From: a virus
Direction: 5' to 3' (one strand)
IMG/VR virus record: IMGVR_UViG_3300017613_001967
Span: 1-32,929 of that record
Length of the DNA: 32,929 nt
Shown: positions 29,469 to 32,929 of the stretch, piece after piece
How the letters are laid out: every line of letters begins with the position of its first letter
How positions within the stretch are numbered: the first letter of the stretch is position 1
Notes under the pieces: model-generated
Databases searched by the model: none
What the model was told of the DNA's origin: nothing
Seen by the model: the letters and a program-made list of their open reading frames with translations, nothing else
Program-made: the position numbers and the translations under genes

Positions 29469-29911
29469 TAATTTCATTTACAGATAAATATTCATTCCTT
29501 TCTAATTTTTATAATTCACCTATCATATGGTCGAATGAAAAATATCCTACTGTAGAACATGCATTTCAAGCAGCTAAATGTCTATGTTTCTACAATAATG
29601 ATTCAGTCCAAATCAGACTGGCCTCATCACCTGGAAAGGCTAAAAGACTTGGCCGTAAATGTGATTTACGGACTGACTGGAATCTAGTGAAGATCACTTT
29701 TATGACTACCTTTATTCAATTAAAATTCAAAGACAATACCCTACTAGCTAAAAAACTTCGTCAAACAAAACCTCATTTTATTTGTGAAGGCAACTATTGG
29801 CATGACAACTTTTGGGGTGATTGTATCTGTCCTAAATGCAATATCAGCCAAGGCCATAATCATTTAGGACAGATATTAATGAAGACTAGAGATCTACTAA
29901 TAGGAATATGA
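29465..29911 (+). CDS. NADAR (YbiA-like, DUF1768) family protein
   Basis: 148 residues. FLSNFYNSPI (11-20), KYPTVEHAFQAAK with Glu31, SSPGKAKRLGRK, KFKDNTLLAKKLRQT, and EGNYWHDNFWGD ... LGQILMKTR match the NADAR/YbiA family. Members are N-glycosidases acting on riboflavin intermediates or on ADP-ribosylated nucleobases, and some reverse DarT-type guanine ADP-ribosylation of DNA. A four-residue CICPKC pair inserted after FWGD is unusual and may bind metal. In a phage this fits counter-defence against DNA ADP-ribosylation or NAD-based immunity; substrate not shown. SD GAGGA. Confidence 0.85.
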   Translation: MIISFTDKYSFLSNFYNSPIIWSNEKYPTVEHAFQAAKCLCFYNNDSVQIRLASSPGKAKRLGRKCDLRTDWNLVKITFMTTFIQLKFKDNTLLAKKLRQTKPHFICEGNYWHDNFWGDCICPKCNISQGHNHLGQILMKTRDLLIGI

Positions 29912-30162
29912 TGATTGATTCAGAATTTTGTGAACGATGCAAACGGCCATACACAATAAAAGGTGCCTTATACTGTGATTCATGCTTAAAAGATATGGGA
30001 TTCTGTGGACGTTTCATAGAGATACCACCACAAATAAAATTCTTAGCTGAATCAATTATTTCAAATAAAAGAGTCCTGTTTTTACATTCTAGGAAATATG
30101 GTAAAACTTATGCTTTAAAATTGGTTAAGGAATACTATGAAAATAAAAAGAAGAAAACCTAA
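29908..30162 (+). CDS. Zinc ribbon plus degenerate P-loop-like protein
   Basis: 84 residues. CERC (8-11) and CDSC (23-26) make a zinc ribbon. The second half, VLFLHSRKYGKTYALKLVKE, resembles a P-loop beginning (GxxxxGKT-like: SRKYGKT) but is too short for an ATPase domain, so it may bind nucleotide or be a truncated remnant of one. ATG 29908 overlaps the NADAR stop; the 3' end overlaps the recombinase start by 26 nt. Not recognised as a named family. Confidence 0.6.
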   Translation: MMIDSEFCERCKRPYTIKGALYCDSCLKDMGFCGRFIEIPPQIKFLAESIISNKRVLFLHSRKYGKTYALKLVKEYYENKKKKT

Positions 30163-31228
30163 AAAGGTCACTGTCAAACGAAGGAAGGTAACCACCAAAC
30201 AAAAATCTACCCCAACTGTTGAGTTTATTAGTAGTGGTAGTACCCCTCTCAATTTATCTTTATCAGGCAAAGGGCCAAAAGGTGGATGGGCTAGAGCAAG
30301 AATTGGAAACATAGTAGGTGGTAGATCTGCTGGTAAAACTGCTGTTGCTCTAGAGTGTGCCTTTTGGTATTATAAAAACATTAATAAAATTAAGAGTGTT
30401 ATATTCCCACCTGTAGATGAATTTACTATCGTCTATAATAATGCAGAAGCCTCTATGGATTTTGATATACCTAAAATGTATGGCCCAAAATTTAATGACA
30501 AAGTACATTGGGTTAGATCACCAAATGTGGAACACTTTGGCCGTGACTATTTTAGACATGTAGATAATCTTGAACCAGGTCATAGTTTATTATATATCCT
30601 TGATACCCTTGACTTTCTAAGGTCTAAAGATTCCTTAGAGCGTTTTGCTGAAAGTGTTAAAAAAGATGATTCAGAAAAAGGATCATATGATCTCAGCAAA
30701 CAAAAATATCTATCAAGTTTCTTTGCAGTTACAAGTAAATTCCTAGATGAAAATAAAAAGGATGCTACACTTATGATCCTTAGTCAAATACGAGATAAAA
30801 TAGGGGTTGTTTTTGGCAAGAAACAAATGCGGACTGGTGGTCGCGCCTTTGACCATGCAGTACATCAAGAATTATGGATTAAAGAAAAACAAAAACTAAG
30901 AGCTACTAAAAAGGGTGAGGAAAGGGTATATGGTATTGATGTTGCTTGCCGAGTTGAAAAGAACAAGTGTGCTAAACCTTTTAGGGAGTGCAATTTTCAA
31001 ATACTATATGATTATGGTATTGATAATTTAAGTTCAATGATCAATTATTTATGGGGTAAGAAACAAATTAATTTTGATGGTCAAACCTTTAAAACTAAAA
31101 AACCGTTCATCAAATATATAGAGGACAATAATTATGAACGTCTTATTGAGGAGAAAACAGAACAAAAGTGGCATGAGATCGAACACGCTTTTGAGGCGGA
31201 GGTCGAATCCAGAAATAGACGCTGGTAA
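30137..31228 (+). CDS. RecA/UvsX-like recombinase
   Basis: 363 residues. Basic N-terminal tag (MKIKRRKPKKVTVKRRK), then IGNIVGGRSAGKTAVALE with Walker A GGRSAGKT (61-68), ILDTLDFL as Walker B, and LMILSQIRDKIGVVFGKK followed by RTGGRAFDHA, the pattern of the L2 region and following strand of phage RecA-type proteins. It would pair homologous strands in recombination-dependent replication together with the UvsW-like helicase and the gp32-like SSB. SD AAGGAA. The end overlaps the exonuclease start by 95 nt. Confidence 0.86.
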   Translation: MKIKRRKPKKVTVKRRKVTTKQKSTPTVEFISSGSTPLNLSLSGKGPKGGWARARIGNIVGGRSAGKTAVALECAFWYYKNINKIKSVIFPPVDEFTIVYNNAEASMDFDIPKMYGPKFNDKVHWVRSPNVEHFGRDYFRHVDNLEPGHSLLYILDTLDFLRSKDSLERFAESVKKDDSEKGSYDLSKQKYLSSFFAVTSKFLDENKKDATLMILSQIRDKIGVVFGKKQMRTGGRAFDHAVHQELWIKEKQKLRATKKGEERVYGIDVACRVEKNKCAKPFRECNFQILYDYGIDNLSSMINYLWGKKQINFDGQTFKTKKPFIKYIEDNNYERLIEEKTEQKWHEIEHAFEAEVESRNRRW

Positions 31229-32111
31229 ACCTCCCACTCTTATCTTTGACGCCACTGCTCTTGCTTATAATGCTTTTTATTCAATAGGCACAACACTTAG
31301 TTATAATGGCAAACCTACTGGGGTAATTTATGGTTTTCTAAAAAAAGTATTGCAATTAGCACTAAAGTTTAAAACAAATGACATGGTATTCTGTTGGGAC
31401 GCAGGATATAGTTGGCGTGAGGTAAACTACCCTTATTATAAACAAGATAGAAAAGCCAAAAAAGAAAATGCTTCACCTGAAGATAAGGAAATGTTTGATC
31501 AATTATTATTTCAGCAATTACAGCTAAATCATTCTATACTTCCTCGTATGGGGCTAAAGAACTCCTTCTGCTTTGCCAAATATGAAGGTGATGATCTTAT
31601 AGGTGAGTTAGTTAAAGAGTATTTTAAAGACAGAAAAAAAATAGTTGTTACCAGTGACAATGATATGTATCAACTATTAGATATAGCTGACATTTACTTA
31701 TTACATAAAAAGAAAATCTTTACTCATAAAATGTTTCAAGAAGAATATGGCATACATGCAGATCAATGGCCTTTAGCTAAAGCAATAGGTGGCTGTTCTG
31801 GTGATGGTATTATTGGAGTTCAAGGTGTTAGTGACCCTAAGAACCCTAAAAGTAATGCTTTAAAATATATTAAAGGTGAGTTGGTTAAAGGCACAATATA
31901 TGACAGAATTAAAAGAGAAAAGCATGGGGTTATAGAAACCAACCTACCTTTAGTCACTATACCTTATATGAAAAGTGAAATGCCCAAAATGACAATTAAA
32001 AAGAACAGAGTCACTCGGAAAAGACTAATAAGGCAATTTGATAAATTTAGGTTTATTAGTTTCTTGGAAAATGAAACTTTTAATAAGTGGGAAAAAGTAT
32101 TTAATTTGTAA
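31134..32111 (+). CDS. 5'-3' exonuclease, FEN/RNase H-like
   Basis: 325 residues. Asp39 in LIFDATALAYNAFYS, CWDAGYSWR, YPYYKQDRKA, YEGDDLIGEL, TSDNDMYQLL and GGCSGDGIIGVQGV are the ordered motifs of the PolI-N/T4 RNase H flap nuclease family; the helix-hairpin region follows. Removes RNA primers and flaps at Okazaki junctions. No start codon exists between the recombinase stop and the first motif, so the first ~30 residues must overlap the recombinase gene. ATG 31134 is the most upstream plausible start (AGAGGA nearby); ATG 31173 is an alternative. The extension has two NxLLRR(K/R) units. Confidence 0.84.
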   Translation: MNVLLRRKQNKSGMRSNTLLRRRSNPEIDAGKPPTLIFDATALAYNAFYSIGTTLSYNGKPTGVIYGFLKKVLQLALKFKTNDMVFCWDAGYSWREVNYPYYKQDRKAKKENASPEDKEMFDQLLFQQLQLNHSILPRMGLKNSFCFAKYEGDDLIGELVKEYFKDRKKIVVTSDNDMYQLLDIADIYLLHKKKIFTHKMFQEEYGIHADQWPLAKAIGGCSGDGIIGVQGVSDPKNPKSNALKYIKGELVKGTIYDRIKREKHGVIETNLPLVTIPYMKSEMPKMTIKKNRVTRKRLIRQFDKFRFISFLENETFNKWEKVFNL

Positions 32112-32122
32112 AGGAGAACAAA

Positions 32123-32302
32123 ATGACAAAAGAAGAATTAGAAGACTTGGTTTTAAATGAGTATAACAAATTAAATGTGGAAAGTGCCAGACGCCAAATG
32201 CAATACTTACCATCAAACCAAATTAAAGCTCTTATTAATATCATAGCACCACTACTGAAAGACATTAGAGAGCTTAAAGAACTTATTCACAGAGGGTACT
32301 AA
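32123..32302 (+). CDS. Small helical protein of unknown function
   Basis: 59 residues, not overlapping any longer frame, with AAAGGAG 7 nt before ATG 32123. Wholly helical and charged (TKEELEDLVLNEYNKLNVES; LKDIRELKELIHRG), compatible with a coiled coil. Followed after 2 nt by another coiled-coil protein; the two may interact. Not recognised. Confidence 0.65.
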   Translation: MTKEELEDLVLNEYNKLNVESARRQMQYLPSNQIKALINIIAPLLKDIRELKELIHRGY

Positions 32303-32304
32303 TT

Positions 32305-32523
32305 ATGCCTGAAATAAAAGAACCTAAAAAGTCAGAATGGCAATCATTACAAGATCTGTTAAAACAGATAATTGATGCGTCTATGTCTGCTCGTGACATC
32401 TTAAAGGTACATGATGAAATGATTAACCTACAAAATCAAATGATCCATGCATCAACTCAATCACTTAAAGAGTTAACAGAAAGAATCGAGGCACTAGAAG
32501 AAATATCACATGAAAGGAGATAA
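32305..32523 (+). CDS. Small coiled-coil protein
   Basis: 72 residues. Heptad-like hydrophobic spacing from residue 13 to the end (LQDLLKQIIDASMSARDIL, SLKELTERIEALEEI). It starts 2 nt after the preceding stop with a weak SD (AGAGGG). Its last codons (GAAAGGAGATAA) provide the SD for the next gene. The function is unknown; a homo- or hetero-oligomer is likely. Confidence 0.66.
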   Translation: MPEIKEPKKSEWQSLQDLLKQIIDASMSARDILKVHDEMINLQNQMIHASTQSLKELTERIEALEEISHERR

Positions 32524-32525
32524 CT

Positions 32526-32723
32526 ATGGATACAGGACATGGTAATTTTGAACGCTTTGAAGAAATAGAAAATGATTTAGAAGAACTCAAACAAAAATAC
32601 CCTAAACATGGTGGTGTATTTAAAGTCGGTGAGAAAATTACTATAAGAAATAGTATATTCAAAATTAAGTCCATCAAACCTAAAGAGTTAAGATTAAAAC
32701 TCATAAGGAAGGTAAATCCATGA
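32526..32723 (+). CDS. Small phage protein with beta-rich C-terminus
   Basis: 65 residues. An acidic helical start (FERFEEIENDLEELKQKYP) is followed by 'GGVFKVGEKITIRNSIFKIKSIKPKELRLKLI', a compact beta unit seen in many small phage proteins of unknown function. SD AAAGGAGA. Overlaps the next gene by 4 nt (ATGA). Confidence 0.68.
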   Translation: MDTGHGNFERFEEIENDLEELKQKYPKHGGVFKVGEKITIRNSIFKIKSIKPKELRLKLIRKVNP

Positions 32724-32902
32724 CAACACAAAATAACAGAATAGAACACATACTTCAGTTTATGGAGTATGATATATTAACAGATAATGAGCATGACTGG
32801 GTTGTTAAATTTGAAGATAAATTTACAAAATATAGAAAACTTTCAGAAAGAGAGATGGAGATTTTAGAAAATATCTTTAAAAACGCCGCTGAAAGGGTAT
32901 AA
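32720..32902 (+). CDS. Small phage protein of unknown function
   Basis: 60 residues: 'RIEHILQFMEYDILTDNEHDWVVKFEDKF...LSEREMEILENIFKNA', a helical layout (two helices, charged loop, 'LSxRExxIL' helix) that I recall in several phage families with no known role. The SD AAGGAAGG lies upstream of ATG 32720. Stop TAA at 32900-32902. Confidence 0.66.
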   Translation: MTTQNNRIEHILQFMEYDILTDNEHDWVVKFEDKFTKYRKLSEREMEILENIFKNAAERV

Positions 32903-32904
32903 AA

Positions 32905-32929
32905 ATGAATAACTATGAATATAATCGTG
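32905..32929 (+). CDS. Partial gene cut by the window end
   Basis: ATG 32905 follows the previous stop by 2 nt with GAAAGGG as SD. Only eight codons (MNNYEYNR) remain, so nothing can be said about the product. Confidence 0.45.

Overview
The window looks like part of the genome of a large, low-GC virulent tailed bacteriophage (jumbo-phage class). All recognisable genes lie on the plus strand and are densely packed with 1-50 nt overlaps. They encode a nearly complete phage-owned replisome: an SF2 helicase, DnaG-type primase, DnaB-type helicase, sliding clamp, clamp loader, Pol III alpha, gp32-type SSB, RecA-type recombinase and FEN-type exonuclease. Strong AGGAGG Shine-Dalgarno (SD) sites suggest, but do not prove, a Firmicutes-like host. 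No structural, packaging, lysis, integrase, tRNA or rRNA genes are visible.

Region 1 (1-9.8 kb) is an array of small cassettes, mostly of unknown function. Thirteen have an ~85-93 bp leader of one design: a 5' arm (AATTGTA-like), a variable perfect hairpin, a second hairpin whose stem changes sequence but whose loop is always AATTAA, then TATATAGGAGGATT and the start codon. The arm is complementary to the left strand and loop of the second hairpin, so each leader could form a pseudoknot or switch between two folds. Cargo includes zinc-ribbon proteins, a pentapeptide-repeat protein, small membrane peptides, and a DUF2997 / DUF1257(Ycf35) / Ycf46-like AAA trio. The array closes with a strong terminator at 9800-9842.

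Region 2 (9.9-18.2 kb) holds a SLOG-fold protein, UvsW-like helicase, DNA methyltransferase, primase, two related winged-helix replication proteins, a Mom-like GNAT protein and the DnaB-like helicase. Region 3 (18.2-22.7 kb) has an acidic/lysine-alanine-rich DNA-binding protein flanked by GTTTAAAC-like operator arrays, a radical-SAM protein, the clamp and the clamp loader, then an ORF interrupted by in-frame TAG and TGA codons. Region 4 (22.9-32.9 kb) has small genes, a Pol III alpha fused to a family-4-type uracil-DNA glycosylase domain, the SSB, a structured non-coding region (28647-28881), a NADAR protein, the recombinase, the exonuclease and small phage genes.

The most novel proposal is a possible translational regulon. 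The non-coding region at 28647-28881 contains a 14-bp hairpin whose 21-nt loop carries CTAATCCTCC, the exact complement of the GGAGGATTAG ribosome-binding segment of the leaders in region 1. A second anti-SD sequence (CCTCCTTTC) lies in an internal loop of the neighbouring domain. A phage RNA that presents anti-RBS loops to a family of leader-tagged genes would be a new kind of system. The complementarity and hairpins are visible in the sequence; the regulatory role is inference.
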